From Alienimonas sp043951915 (GTDB lineage Bacteria > Planctomycetota > Planctomycetia > Planctomycetales > Planctomycetaceae), in NCBI RefSeq assembly GCF_043951915.1, contig NZ_JBINJD010000119.1:1-15349 (forward strand): a stretch of 15,349 nt of DNA. The letters run 5' to 3'. The position numbers were made by a program, and so were the translations under genes. The notes beneath the pieces are model-generated. The model saw only the letters and a list, made by a program, of their open reading frames with translations, did not search any database and was not told the DNA's origin. Below are positions 1 through 7,204 of this stretch, in pieces; the first letter of the stretch is position 1; each line of letters begins with the position of its first letter.

Positions 1-411
1 GGCGCCGCGGAGTTCGGGGCGAACGCCGTGCTGCTGGCCCAGTCCGGGGCGGCGGGGGTGTCGGCGGGGGCGGTCCACAGCGGGGCGGGGGCCGTCGGGG
101 CCGTGCCGATCGCCCGGGCGGCGGACCTCGCGGAGACCTTGGCGGGGTGGAAGGAGAAGGGCGTGCGGATCGCCGCAGCGACGCTGGCCGGCGACGCCGT
201 CGCCCCGTGGGACGCCGACCTCGCCGCCGCCCCGGACCGCCCGCTGGCGCTGGTCGTGGGGGCGGAGTGGCGGGGCGTCTCCCGGCCGGTCGCCGACCTG
301 GCGGACGTGCGACTCCGCCTGCCGACCGGTCCGGTCGGCAGTCTTAACGCCGCCGTCGCCGCGGGGGTGTTGCTGTATGAAGTGAGACGCCGGGCCGGCT
401 CGGACGGCTGA
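1..411 (+). CDS. SpoU/TrmH-family RNA 2'-O-methyltransferase, C-terminal part
   Basis: This is the 3' end of a gene whose start lies before the window. The open frame runs from base 1 and stops at TGA 409-411, giving about 136 residues. The first residues (GAAEFGANAVLL) match the SpoU segment that follows the N-x-G-A motif. Later, LALVVGAEWRGVSRPVADLADVRLRLP and then GSLNAAVAAGVLLYEVRR match SpoU motifs 2 and 3. These form the deep trefoil knot that binds S-adenosylmethionine and the dimer interface. The family methylates 2'-OH groups of tRNA or 23S rRNA in the cytoplasm. The motif-3 sequence fits the RlmB/TrmH branch, but the substrate cannot be read from this fragment, so no symbol is given. 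The only oddity is the truncation by the window edge. Confidence 0.88.
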   Translation, partial: GAAEFGANAVLLAQSGAAGVSAGAVHSGAGAVGAVPIARAADLAETLAGWKEKGVRIAAATLAGDAVAPWDADLAAAPDRPLALVVGAEWRGVSRPVADLADVRLRLPTGPVGSLNAAVAAGVLLYEVRRRAGSDG

Positions 412-428
412 GAGTCGATCACGACCAA

Positions 429-501
429 CCCGAAGCGTCAGCGAGGGCTCGCACGATTCGCCCGCGCCCGCTGCGCGGGCGTCCCTCGCTGACGCTTCGG
501 G
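429..501. repeat. Nested inverted repeat, REP-like intergenic element
   Basis: The 19-mer CCCGAAGCGTCAGCGAGGG (429-447) is followed by its exact reverse complement at 483-501. Inside the 35-nt loop is a second stem, GCCCGCG (460-466) with CGCGGGC (474-480). Weaker pairing continues outward to GATCAC (417-422) and GTGATC (505-510). The element sits 17 bp after the TrmH stop codon and could fold into a long hairpin that ends or protects that transcript. From memory, strings of this kind recur between genes in planctomycete genomes. Only one copy is in this window, so the dispersed-repeat reading is inference. Confidence 0.8.
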
Positions 502-650
502 TGGGTGATCAGTGGAAGCCGAATCCCCGGACGAACCGAACCGCCGGATGAAGAAGGCTTGAAGACCGTCCGGGCGGCCGCCGGCGGCTTCCGGCGCTCG
601 GCGCCCGGCGGGAGCATGCCGGCCCGTCTCGCCCGTCGCCCCGCCGGTTC

Positions 651-2096
651 ATGCTCGTTCGCCCGTGCGCCCCGCTGCTGGTTCTCGCCGCGTTCGCCCT
701 CGGCTGCGAAGCGGACCGGGAGTCGGTCCCGCCGGTCGCGGCCCTCTCGCCGGATCGCTCCGCCGTCCGGGCCGCCTCCGGCGAGTGGCCGAACCTGCAC
801 GGCCCCGGCGGCCGCAACGTCGCCCCGGACCGCAGGCTGAACTGGGACTGGCCGGAGGCCGGCCCGCCGGTCGCCTGGCGGGTTCCCTGCGGCACCGGCT
901 ACGCCTGCCCGGTGATTGCGGAGAACGCGGTCGTCCTGCTGCACCGCGTCGGCCCGGACGTCGGTCCCTTCGCCGAGAGCGCCGCGAAGCTGGGCGGCGA
1001 TCGGCCGGTCGAACGCCTCGCCTGGTTCGACCTCGACACCGGCGCCCCCGGCCCGGTCGCCGACGTGTCGGCCCGGTTCGAGTCGGAGTACCCCGGCCAC
1101 AGCGGCGCCCCCTACGCCACCCCGGCGATCGGGCGACGGGGGCCGGACGGCGGCCGCCGCGTCTACGCCTACGGGGCCGCCGGTCTGCTGCGGGCCGTCG
1201 ACTTCGACACGGCGGAGGAACTGTGGGGCCGCGACCTCGCCGCGGAGACGCAGCCCGCCGAAAAACCCTTCGCCACCTCGGCCAGCCCGATCGTCTTCCA
1301 GACCGACGACGGGGCCGAGCGGGTCCTGATCGCCACCGGCGGGACGAAGCCGAACACCGGACTGACGCTGCTCGACGGCGCCACCGGGGAAATGGTGTGG
1401 CAGGCGGTGGACGCCCTCGAAAGCTATTCGACGCCGCTGCTCGTCGAGGTGCACGGCCGGCGGTTCGTCGTCGCCCTGATGAAGACCCGCCTGCTGATCG
1501 CCGACCCGGCGACGGGGGCGGAACTCGGTTCGCTGCCGTTCGAACTCCGCACCGTGGACGCGATGAACGCGACCAGCCCGGCAGTCTGGGGCGACGTGCT
1601 GTTCGTCGGCAGCGGCCCCAGCGGGCGGACCGCCGGCTGCATGGTCGCCCGCCTCGAACCCGACGGCTCCCTCACCGAGCTGTGGCGGAACCGGCGGGGG
1701 CTCGACCCGCAGTACAACTCGCTCGTCGCGGCGGACGGTTTCGTCTACGGGTTCGGCTCGAATCTGAACAAGCAGCAGAAACTTCGCTGTCTCGACCTTC
1801 AGACCGGCGAACTGCGTTGGTTGTGGGACGACGACCTCCGCCGCGGACACCTGCTCGCCGCGGACGGCAAGCTGGTGGCGTTGGGCGAACGCGGCCTGCT
1901 GGCGGCGCTGGCGTTCGACCCGACGGAGCCGCGGGTCGTGACCCGCTCCGCGGAGCCGGTGATCGAGGGCGTCTGCTACACGACCCCCGCCCTCGCCGAC
2001 GGCCGCCTGCTGCTCCGCACGGAGGTGGAGCTGGTTTGCTACGACCTGCGGCCCGGCGCTGATCGCTCCGGGGTCGAACCGGCCGCGGCCCAGTGA
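651..2096 (+). CDS. Exported PQQ-like beta-propeller repeat protein, probable lipoprotein
   Basis: This 481-residue protein has a hydrophobic N-terminus (LLVLAAFALGC). Cys19 could be lipidated, but the lipobox (A-L-G-C) lacks the usual Leu at -3, so anchoring is likely rather than certain. After the opening EWPNLHGPGG (residues 45-54), typical of planctomycete propeller proteins, come repeats with the blade signature of an aromatic or polar residue, then D-x-x-T/A-G-E-x-x-W. Examples are FDLDTGAP (126-133), VDFDTAEELWG (183-193), LDGATGEMVW (241-250) and LDLQTGELRW (381-390). The fold is that of BamB and PQQ dehydrogenases. Nothing shows that this copy binds PQQ or has enzyme activity. The ATG at 651 is the first that gives a signal peptide; no Shine-Dalgarno sequence precedes it. 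The gene converges on the DUF1552 gene with 19 bp between stop codons. Confidence 0.82.
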   Translation: MLVRPCAPLLVLAAFALGCEADRESVPPVAALSPDRSAVRAASGEWPNLHGPGGRNVAPDRRLNWDWPEAGPPVAWRVPCGTGYACPVIAENAVVLLHRVGPDVGPFAESAAKLGGDRPVERLAWFDLDTGAPGPVADVSARFESEYPGHSGAPYATPAIGRRGPDGGRRVYAYGAAGLLRAVDFDTAEELWGRDLAAETQPAEKPFATSASPIVFQTDDGAERVLIATGGTKPNTGLTLLDGATGEMVWQAVDALESYSTPLLVEVHGRRFVVALMKTRLLIADPATGAELGSLPFELRTVDAMNATSPAVWGDVLFVGSGPSGRTAGCMVARLEPDGSLTELWRNRRGLDPQYNSLVAADGFVYGFGSNLNKQQKLRCLDLQTGELRWLWDDDLRRGHLLAADGKLVALGERGLLAALAFDPTEPRVVTRSAEPVIEGVCYTTPALADGRLLLRTEVELVCYDLRPGADRSGVEPAAAQ

Positions 2097-2115
2097 TGCG
2101 GCGGGTCGCGGCCGT

Positions 2116-3627
2116 TCAGACGCGCAGCAGGTCGATCGCCTTACCGTCCCGGTCCTTCGGGCCGAGGCGGTCGGTCACGCCCATGCCCGCGAGCAGGGTG
2201 TTGTAGACGTCGAGGCCCTCCGCGTTCGCGTCCAGCACGGCGCCGGTGCGGAAGCGGCCGCCGGCGCCGGTGATCGCGTGGAACACGCCGGACAGCTCCC
2301 GTTTCACGTCGTTGTGCCGGCCGTCGCCGGACTCCGTCGAGATCGTTACCAGGGCGTTCTCCAACACGGTCCGGCCGTTCGCCTCCCGGGCCTCCTCGCC
2401 GGCGAGCAGCGAGAGGAAGTAGGCGACCTCGCGCATCTTCAGGTGGGCGTGGGCCTTGAGTTGTTCGTTCTCCCGGTCCTCGCGGTAGCGGTGCCACCAT
2501 TCGTGGCTGCACCCGGCGGAGCCGGACTTGCCGAGCTGCTTCTTGTCGTCGAAGGAGAAGATCTTCCGGCCGCCGTACTCGTAATCTCCGATCAGGCGGA
2601 TGCGTTCCCCGGCGGCGAGGTAGGTGAGGGAGCCGAATCGCACGCGGTCGGTGAGGATTGCGTGGGCGTAGAGGTCCGCGACGAGCCGCCACTCCGTGGT
2701 GAGGTCCGCCAGGGTGATGTCGATGCCCTCGCCGCCGGGGTCGGCCTCGTCGCCGTGGCGGAGCTTGGACTGCGGCGGGGCCGGCGGCAGGGCGGCGGTC
2801 TTGGCGGCCTTTTCGTCTTCCAGGGCGAGGGTGCGGCGTTCGTACTCCCGCACGCGGTCGAGGTGGTCGGCCAGCCGCTCCCGGCTCGCCGCCCCCAGCG
2901 GGCCGCGGGGGCCGGAGAGGAACTTCGCCTGGGCCGCCACGGCGTCGAGCACGCTCCGGTTCAGCCGGCGCCGTCGCGGGTCGAGCGGCGCGGCGCCGTT
3001 CGTTCCCGCCTCGGCCCCGAACACCCGGGCGAACAGCTCGCCGGGGCTCTCCTGCATCGGGGCGGCGACGGTGCCGTCTTCCCGATAACTGTGCACGTAG
3101 CGGCTGACCCGGCTGCGGCGGAAGTAGGTGCCGGCGACCAGCGTGGGGATCACGCCGTCGGGGGTGCGGCCGTCCGGGTGGGCGGCCCAGCGGATCTTCT
3201 GATCGAGGCTCGCCCCGCCGCTTTTCGCGTCGCCGTCGGGCGGCTCGGCGGTGAAGGCGCCGCTGGCCCCGTCGAAGTGGGCGTTGATGCCGTTCTCGTC
3301 GCACCGCACCTGATCGACGTTCCGCAACACCGCCAGCTTGTCCGCCAGCGGGGCGAGCGGTTCGAGCACGCCCTCCAGCCGGCCGTTCTTCGTGGCCTCC
3401 GCCTGCACCGGGGCGGGGATGCCCAGCCCGAAGAACAGGTTGAAGGCCCGCACCGGCACGCCGCCGGCCGCCGTCGGGGCCGCCGCGAGGGCCGGGGCCG
3501 CGGCGGCGGTTCTCGCCCCCAGCATCTCCTCAAAAAACGGCAGCCCCACGGCGACCGCCCCCAGGCCCTTCAGCACGGCCCGCCGGGGCAGCGGCGTGCG
3601 GGCGGTTGCGGATTGCGGCGTGATCAT
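2116..3627 (-). CDS. DUF1552 (HXXSHH family) Tat-exported protein
   Basis: This 503-residue protein starts with a twin-arginine signal: PRRAVLKGLGAVAVGLPFF at residues 14-32, then an Ala-rich stretch ending near residue 50. It therefore appears to be exported folded. The rest matches the planctomycete/verrucomicrobial DUF1552 family along its length, including the conserved C-terminal stretches VTISTESGDGRHNDVKREL (427-445) and LDVYNTLLAG (472-481). The family's biochemical role is unknown. The HXXSHH signature reads A-G-C-S-H-E here (371-376), so only the central Ser-His remains. ATG 3625-3627 overlaps the stop of the upstream DUF1592 gene as ATGA, which implies translational coupling. In the family these two proteins are commonly encoded side by side. 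I infer that they form a periplasmic redox or polymer-processing pair, but the sequence does not prove it. Confidence 0.9.
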   Translation of the reverse strand: MITPQSATARTPLPRRAVLKGLGAVAVGLPFFEEMLGARTAAAAPALAAAPTAAGGVPVRAFNLFFGLGIPAPVQAEATKNGRLEGVLEPLAPLADKLAVLRNVDQVRCDENGINAHFDGASGAFTAEPPDGDAKSGGASLDQKIRWAAHPDGRTPDGVIPTLVAGTYFRRSRVSRYVHSYREDGTVAAPMQESPGELFARVFGAEAGTNGAAPLDPRRRRLNRSVLDAVAAQAKFLSGPRGPLGAASRERLADHLDRVREYERRTLALEDEKAAKTAALPPAPPQSKLRHGDEADPGGEGIDITLADLTTEWRLVADLYAHAILTDRVRFGSLTYLAAGERIRLIGDYEYGGRKIFSFDDKKQLGKSGSAGCSHEWWHRYREDRENEQLKAHAHLKMREVAYFLSLLAGEEAREANGRTVLENALVTISTESGDGRHNDVKRELSGVFHAITGAGGRFRTGAVLDANAEGLDVYNTLLAGMGVTDRLGPKDRDGKAIDLLRV

Positions 3628-6290
3628 CGCTCGGCGGCGGTCGGGGAGGGAGAGGCGGAGGAGAGGGAAACGGGCTCGGTCGGGGCGGTCGTCGTCAGTT
3701 CGCTGCCCGCGATCGCGGCGGCCAGGGAGCGGTAGGAGCCGGGGCCGAACGCCGCGTCCTGCGACCACGCCGCGTCGTGGATCGCCTGCACGGCGGGCTC
3801 GTCGGCGGGGGTCAGCGGGCGGCCGAGGGCGAACTGCGTCAGCTTGCGGGTCAGCCCCCGTCGCACCGGTTCGCCGGCGGCGATCAGGTCGAGGAACTCC
3901 GCCGTCGTGGCGAAGGTCGCCCGCTCCCCGCCGGGCAACTGGACCGCCCCGTCGGTCCGCAGGGCGTTGCCGTGGTGATCTTTCGTGCGGAAGGAGCCGA
4001 GGCCGTCGTAGCGTTCCAGCGCGAAGGCGAACGGCTCGAACTGCACGTGACAGCCGGCGCAGGAGGCGTCCGCCAGCCGCTTCTCCGCGATCTGTCGTTG
4101 GGACAGGCCGGGCTCCGAGGGGACCGGCGTGGTGTCCACGCCGGGCGGCGGGTCGCTGACGTCGCCCAACATCAGGTCCCGCAGGACGAACAGCCCGCGG
4201 GTGACGGTGCTGGCCTCGTCCCCGCCGACGGTCAGCGTCGACCCCTGCGTGAGCAGCCCGCGACGGCTCGGTTCGTCGGTTAGATCGACCCGCCAGGGAG
4301 CGCCGGCCCGCTCGGCGACCTCCTCCTCGGTCAGGGCCCGATCGTAAACGACGACCCGGTGCAGCGTGCCCCGCCACGGACGGTCGGCGCCGACCTCCCC
4401 GGCGAGGGCGAAGCGGAAGCCGTCATCCCAGTTACCGAAGGACCCCTCCGTGTTGCGGTTCCCCCGCATCGCCCCGTCCACCCACAGTCGGGCCAGCCCG
4501 GTGGAGCGGCGGGTGAAGACGACGTGCGTCGGCCGGTCGGTCCGCACGGCGTCGTCCGTGCGGGTCGACGGCAGGCCGTTCTTGTCGGTGTTCGACGTCG
4601 TCCGCAGGCGGGCGTCGTATTTCCTGCCGTCCTGGGCGAGGGTGACGTTCCGCTGCGAGGAGCCGTCGGAGAGGGTGACGATCCGGGCCGGGCCGTCCTG
4701 CGTTTGGTCCGCCGGGGTGAGCCAGACCTCGATTGCGACCTCGCCGGTCTTCTTCAACGCGGCGGTGAGGGCCTTGGCCGGCCGGGGGGCGGCGATCTGG
4801 GAGGGACCGTCGATCCGCAGGCCGGCCGGGGTGCGGCGGACCTTCGACGTCTCGCTGATCTCCAGATCCAACGGCTCCCCCGTCCCGGACCCGTCTCGGC
4901 CGGAGCGGTCCCGCACGGTGTTCCCCTCCCCGGCGAAGTCGTACAGGGCGACCACGCCGGTCGGCTCCGCCGGCGGAAGCAGCACGGCGTTCTCGGCGAG
5001 TTCCTTCCATTCGAGGCCGTAATGCTCCGCCAGCCGGGGGGTGAGGAAGGCCGTGCGGTCGATCAGCAGGTCGGTCAGCGGGCGGTCGGTCCAGGCGACG
5101 TGATTGAAGAACGCCCGCGTCTCCCGCCGCATGTCCCCGGCGAGGGCCGGGTCCCAGTCCGGGAACCGCTCGGCCGCGGGGCTGAGGGCGTCCAGCCGAT
5201 CGAGGTTCAGCCACTCGTGGGCGAACCGGGCGGAGCGGTCCCGGGCCCGCGGGTCGTCCAGCAGGCGGGCGATCTGCGTCTGAAGCGCCGGCCGGTCGGC
5301 CAGGTCGCCCCGCTCCGCGGCGGCCCGCAACTCGGCGTCCGGCGGGGCGCCCCAGAGGGTGAAGCTCAGCCGGTTCGCCAATTCATGGCCGGTCACCGGC
5401 CGGGGGGCGCCGTCGCCCCGCTGGGCCTCAATGCGGTAGAGGAACCGCGGCGATTGCAGCATCGCTTCGAGGACGAAGCCCAGCGCCTCCGTCTCGTCGC
5501 CGCCCTCCGTCTGCACCGCCTCGGCGACGGCGAGGAAGGCGGCGGTCTCCTCCGGCGACAGCGGCCCCCGCAGGACCACGCGGCCCAGGGCGTGGATGCG
5601 GTCCGCCGTCGACTTCCCCCGGGCGTGCTCTTTCAGCAGCGCCGGCAGGTCAGCCCGGGCGACGGCCAAGCGGGCCAGTTCCGCATAGGCCCGGACGTGC
5701 TCCAGATCGACGGCGAGGTTGTACGCGGTGTTGTGAAAGCCGTCCGCCCGCAGGTCGGCGGGCAGCAGGCGGGCGGCGTCCGCGGACAGGTCCACGCCGG
5801 CGACGGCCCGCACGCTGGCGAGGTACTCCGGCGCCGTGAGTCGCCGCACCCAGCCGGCCCCCGCCGCCTCGCCGCCGGCGGCGTGCAGCACCGCCCACGG
5901 CTCCGCCTCTGGCCAGGCGGCGCCGGCGTCCAGCCAGCGTTTCAGCGTCCGTTTTTCGTCTTCGGAGAGCGGCGGCCCGTCCGGGGGCATGGCGTCGGAT
6001 TCGACGTACTGCCACAGCGGGCTCTCCTCCGCCTTGCCGGCGACGACGGCCGCCCCGTTCACCCCGCCGGCCGCCAGCCGGTCGCGGTGGGAGAGATCGA
6101 ACCCGCCCCGCCGAGAGGTGGGCCCGTGGCACTCCAGGCAGCGCTGCGCCAGCACCGGGGCGACCTCCGCCAGGAACCGGCGTTCCTCCCCCGTCGTGAC
6201 CGGTTCGCCGGCCCCCGCCGCCCCGTTCCCGAGGACGAGCCCCCCGCACCACAACGCCGCGACGACGAACGGACGGAACGCGTCGAACAC
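3624..6290 (-). CDS. Planctomycete di-haem protein (PSCyt1-DUF1587-DUF1595-DUF1592-LamG-DUF1588-DUF1585)
   Basis: Residues are numbered from the chosen GTG at 6288-6290 (888 residues). This start puts a signal peptide (FRPFVVAALWCGGLVLGNGAAGAG) directly at the N-terminus. A TTG at 6371 would add 27 unlikely residues. A class I cytochrome-like PSCyt1 domain follows, with haem motif CLECH (51-55) and possible axial Met in DAMPPDG (near 101). DUF1587 (RLTAPEYLASVRAV), DUF1595 and DUF1592 (ELANRLSFTLWG, RETRAFFNHV) come next. A LamG-like jelly-roll domain fills about 443-668. DUF1588 resumes at RRGLLTQGSTLTV and carries a second haem motif, CAGCH (744-748). DUF1585 closes the protein, with a Ser/Thr/Pro-rich tail. 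It is probably a periplasmic electron-transfer protein acting with the DUF1552 protein encoded immediately downstream. Its substrate is unknown. The domain assignments come from recognition of family sequences, not from a search. Confidence 0.88.
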   Translation of the reverse strand: MFDAFRPFVVAALWCGGLVLGNGAAGAGEPVTTGEERRFLAEVAPVLAQRCLECHGPTSRRGGFDLSHRDRLAAGGVNGAAVVAGKAEESPLWQYVESDAMPPDGPPLSEDEKRTLKRWLDAGAAWPEAEPWAVLHAAGGEAAGAGWVRRLTAPEYLASVRAVAGVDLSADAARLLPADLRADGFHNTAYNLAVDLEHVRAYAELARLAVARADLPALLKEHARGKSTADRIHALGRVVLRGPLSPEETAAFLAVAEAVQTEGGDETEALGFVLEAMLQSPRFLYRIEAQRGDGAPRPVTGHELANRLSFTLWGAPPDAELRAAAERGDLADRPALQTQIARLLDDPRARDRSARFAHEWLNLDRLDALSPAAERFPDWDPALAGDMRRETRAFFNHVAWTDRPLTDLLIDRTAFLTPRLAEHYGLEWKELAENAVLLPPAEPTGVVALYDFAGEGNTVRDRSGRDGSGTGEPLDLEISETSKVRRTPAGLRIDGPSQIAAPRPAKALTAALKKTGEVAIEVWLTPADQTQDGPARIVTLSDGSSQRNVTLAQDGRKYDARLRTTSNTDKNGLPSTRTDDAVRTDRPTHVVFTRRSTGLARLWVDGAMRGNRNTEGSFGNWDDGFRFALAGEVGADRPWRGTLHRVVVYDRALTEEEVAERAGAPWRVDLTDEPSRRGLLTQGSTLTVGGDEASTVTRGLFVLRDLMLGDVSDPPPGVDTTPVPSEPGLSQRQIAEKRLADASCAGCHVQFEPFAFALERYDGLGSFRTKDHHGNALRTDGAVQLPGGERATFATTAEFLDLIAAGEPVRRGLTRKLTQFALGRPLTPADEPAVQAIHDAAWSQDAAFGPGSYRSLAAAIAGSELTTTAPTEPVSLSSASPSPTAAER
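4289..4964 (-). other. LamG/concanavalin-like domain inserted in the DUF1592 protein
   Basis: Within the di-haem protein, the segment from TGVVALYDFAGEG to ALTEEEVAERAG has the layout of a Laminin-G-3 jelly roll. It opens with LYDF...VRDRSG. GLRIDG comes next, followed by a central AIEVWLTPA strand and LARLWVDGAMRG. It closes with WRGTLHRVVVYDRAL, a typical LamG ending. It lies exactly between the end of DUF1592 (RTAFLTPRLAEHYGL) and the start of DUF1588 (RRGLLTQGSTLTV), which are adjacent in most members known to me. Such domains usually bind carbohydrate or act as adhesion modules. The boundaries are accurate to perhaps ten residues. Confidence 0.75.
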
Positions 6291-6449
6291 TCGGGAGCCT
6301 GTGAGGAGAGGCTGAAATCTCGGAACGGAATCGTCCGATGCGAGCGTGCCGGTCCCCCGCGCCCGGAACAATCGCCGGGCGGCGTCCTCTACGGTCCGCT
6401 CCGCGGCGGCGAACGGGGCAATCTTCCCGCAGGGGGGCGAGCGGCCGGA

Positions 6450-6920
6450 TCAGCGGGGAGTGTTCGGCTTCACCTCGAAGATCGCCTCCACCTCGACGCA
6501 GACCCCGGCCGGCAGGGCGGCGACGCCGACGGCCGCCCGGGCGCAGCGGCCCTGGCCGCCGAACACCTTCGTCAGCAGCTTGCTGAACCCGTTGATCACT
6601 GACGGCACCTCCTTGAAGTCCGGGGTGCACTGCACGAAGCCGGTCACTTTGATCGGCCGCACGACGTGGTCCAGGCTGCCGACCTCCATCTTCACCGTCG
6701 AGAGCATCTGCCGGGCGACGTACTCGGCGGCCTTCTGGGCGGTCTCCACGTCGACGTCCTCCCCGACCCGGCCGACGAACCGCGGGTCGCTGGGCGGGGC
6801 GATGTGGCCGGAGAGGTACAGCAGATTGCCGCACCGCACGATCGGCTCGTACACGCCGATCGACTCCGGCGGGGCGGGCAAGTTGATCGACTCGTGCAGC
6901 AGGACTTCTTCGGGCGTCAT
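6450..6920 (-). CDS. RidA/YjgF-YER057c-UK114 family protein
   Basis: This 156-residue cytoplasmic protein belongs to the RidA superfamily. Family features are the opening LPAPPESIGVYEPIVRCGNLLYLSG (14-38, matching the roughly 150-residue cd02199-type subgroup), KVTGFVQ (91-97), and the closing GRCARAAVGVAALPAGVCVEVEAIFEV. Arg128 aligns with Arg105 of E. coli RidA, which contacts the substrate carboxylate, and Glu143 aligns with Glu120. Deaminase activity on reactive 2-aminoacrylate-type imines is therefore possible. The longer N-terminal half differs from classical RidA, so I give no symbol. ATG 6918-6920 is the only good start, and no Shine-Dalgarno sequence precedes it. The DUF1592 gene follows on the same strand after 159 bp, so co-transcription is possible. 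FloA is transcribed divergently. Confidence 0.9.
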   Translation of the reverse strand: MTPEEVLLHESINLPAPPESIGVYEPIVRCGNLLYLSGHIAPPSDPRFVGRVGEDVDVETAQKAAEYVARQMLSTVKMEVGSLDHVVRPIKVTGFVQCTPDFKEVPSVINGFSKLLTKVFGGQGRCARAAVGVAALPAGVCVEVEAIFEVKPNTPR

Positions 6921-6921
6921 T

Positions 6922-7077
6922 GCCGGGGAGGAGTGAGGGGGGATGAGGGAGGGAGGAACGGCGGTACGCCACCTTCCCGGTTCCCGCGACGCCGTGCCAG
7001 AGTGCGGCCGGGCCGTCTTGGCGCCGCCGCCTCGTCCCTAATCACTCCTCCCTCAACACTCCTCACCCCTCCCCGGC
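6922..7077. repeat. Imperfect 31-bp inverted repeat between ridA-like gene and floA
   Basis: The left arm (6922-6952) begins GCCGGGGAGGAGTGAGG. The reverse complement of the right arm (7047-7077) begins GCCGGGGAGGGGTGAGG. The arms match at 27 of 31 positions and enclose 94 nt. The left arm starts one base after the RidA ATG, so it occupies the RidA leader and probably its promoter region. The arms are purine-rich on one strand and pyrimidine-rich on the other. The loop starts and ends with GGCGG/CCGCC-type sequence that may extend the pairing. No open frame or transposase is present. It could be a miniature mobile element, a cruciform-forming regulator site or a decayed tandem repeat. Confidence 0.6.
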
Positions 7078-7204
7078 GCAGGGGTGCGGCGGCGGGGACG
7101 CTCGCACGCGGCCTGCCCAACCGGAATACTTTCGTCCCGGGCGTGAACCGCGCCGCCCCCGGCGCCGTTCCGCCCGACACGCCCCGCCGTCCGCCCCGCC
7201 GCCG

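Noticed and set aside
438..1850. Long reverse-strand open frame opposite the propeller gene (470 codons)
   Set aside because: It is the antisense shadow of a high-GC gene: the translation is Arg/Gly/Pro-rich, has no domain signature and starts inside the gene it opposes. Its C-terminal end is the translated intergenic repeat.
2278..3735. Forward open frame of 485 codons opposite the DUF1552 gene
   Set aside because: The opposite strand encodes a Tat signal and conserved family blocks; this frame has neither.
6291..6371. Longer DUF1592 protein from a TTG start at 6371
   Set aside because: It would place 27 charged residues before the signal peptide; GTG 6290 gives a normal signal peptide. 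It cannot be excluded without experimental N-terminal data.
4359..6602. Forward open frame of 747 codons opposite the DUF1592 gene
   Set aside because: Composition is Gly/Arg/Pro/Val-biased with no motifs, while the opposite strand has haem motifs and a full domain series. It also runs through the RidA gene.
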